A stretch of 64,000 nucleotides of DNA from Dyadobacter sp. CY356 (GTDB lineage: Bacteria; Bacteroidota; Bacteroidia; Cytophagales; Spirosomataceae), in assembly GCF_021440195.1 (NCBI RefSeq), contig NZ_JAJTSZ010000006.1:1-64000 (forward strand). The letters are read 5' to 3'. Numbering within the stretch: the stretch's first letter is position 1; each line of letters opens with the position of its first letter. The translations under genes were made by a program, and so were the position numbers. The notes under the pieces are model-generated. The model ran no database searches. It saw nothing but the letters and a program-made list of their open reading frames with translations, and was not told the origin of the DNA. Positions 63,867 to 64,000 of this stretch are shown here, piece by piece.

Positions 63867-64000
63867 TTATTTTTGTGTTATTTTCAAATCGGAAAAATCT
63901 CCATCTGAACCATATCCAACCCAAAATCCAATTTTCCCGTTATTATTATTCCCAAGCTTTTTAACAACCAGACTTGGCTGAGCACTGTTGTTCACAAAAA
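63867..64000 (-). CDS. C-terminal end of a protein running off the right edge (beta-sandwich/LamG-like)
   Basis: Partial gene: the frame is open from the right edge to a TAA at 63867-63869 and gives about 44 residues ending VKKLGNNNNGKIGFWVGYGS, then DGDFSDLKITQK. The pattern G-K-I-G-F-W-V-G-x-G-S-x-G-D-F-x-x-L-K-I is the closing strand of concanavalin A-like or DUF1080 (3-keto-disaccharide hydrolase)-type domains as I remember them. The start lies outside the window, so function cannot be settled. Confidence 0.6.
   Translation of the reverse strand, partial: FVNNSAQPSLVVKKLGNNNNGKIGFWVGYGSDGDFSDLKITQK

Noticed and set aside
1..64000. tRNA, rRNA, tmRNA or SRP RNA genes
   Set aside because: I saw no T-loop, acceptor-stem or conserved core of these RNAs in the gaps between genes; a dedicated RNA search was not possible here.

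Overview
The window looks like a chromosomal segment of a Bacteroidota bacterium, most probably a Cytophagales member close to Dyadobacter (inference, no database search). Evidence: a type IX secretion (T9SS) CHU_C-type C-terminal domain, a SusC/SusD pair, CarboxypepD_reg/DUF5686 and DUF4920/DUF2911 proteins, near-absent Shine-Dalgarno sequences, and promoters of the Bacteroidota form TTG-N19/20-TAnnTTTG. Most of the window is ordinary housekeeping and envelope sequence with many perfect-hairpin intrinsic terminators. I see no rRNA, tRNA, prophage, insertion sequence or CRISPR.

Layout. 1-7.5 kb: a CCCAAGG palindrome cluster, a DUF4920 protein, a giant T9SS cargo protein, a lone ABC ATPase, a class A (subclass A2) beta-lactamase and a CNNM/CBS membrane protein with a coupled small membrane protein. 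7.6-20.6 kb: fbaA behind a 10-bp palindrome, a divergent HxlR regulator/nitroreductase pair, a FrnE-like DsbA oxidoreductase, a K+ channel with a zinc-ribbon tail, a DUF5686 protein, an M1 peptidase, an overlooked 54-aa DUF1328 gene, guaA, a cold-shock gene, glyS and a decayed VapB antitoxin. 20.7-31.5 kb: a HhH protein, a Crp-like regulator coupled to a LOG-family hydrolase, rpiB, rbfA plus an FtsX-type permease, a second M1 peptidase and a LacI regulator. 31.5-32.0 kb holds two LacI-type operator boxes, a near-consensus promoter and an intrinsic terminator with no gene between them. 32-43 kb: an FNR-type reductase overlapping a protein with a DxDDTA motif, an Nfu protein, rplU-rpmA, a redoxin, an SMP-30 protein, DUF1361, diacylglycerol kinase, a membrane protein that looks like a fusion with its winged-helix regulator, DUF2911 and recG. 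43-51.3 kb: HigBA, an FGGY kinase, an SGNH lipoprotein, two beta-barrel proteins, a TolC/ABC pair and an alkaline phosphatase. 51.9-64 kb: a PQQ dehydrogenase with inserted cytochrome c, a 1-kb satellite-like tandem array, a DeoR regulator divergent from SusC/SusD, a MacB/FtsX-type permease, and a gene end at the right edge.

The least ordinary parts are: (1) the 54.3-55.26 kb array, a higher-order repeat of about 176 bp made of two related halves, each carrying GAA-loop mini-hairpins, with an inverted copy embedded in a neighbouring terminator; (2) the LacI-controlled orphan transcript of about 160 nt at 31.8-31.98 kb, either a small RNA or the leader of a lost SusCD operon; (3) the DxDDTA protein/reductase pair at 32-34.1 kb; and (4) a VapB antitoxin gene whose conserved Trp codon is now a stop and whose toxin is gone.
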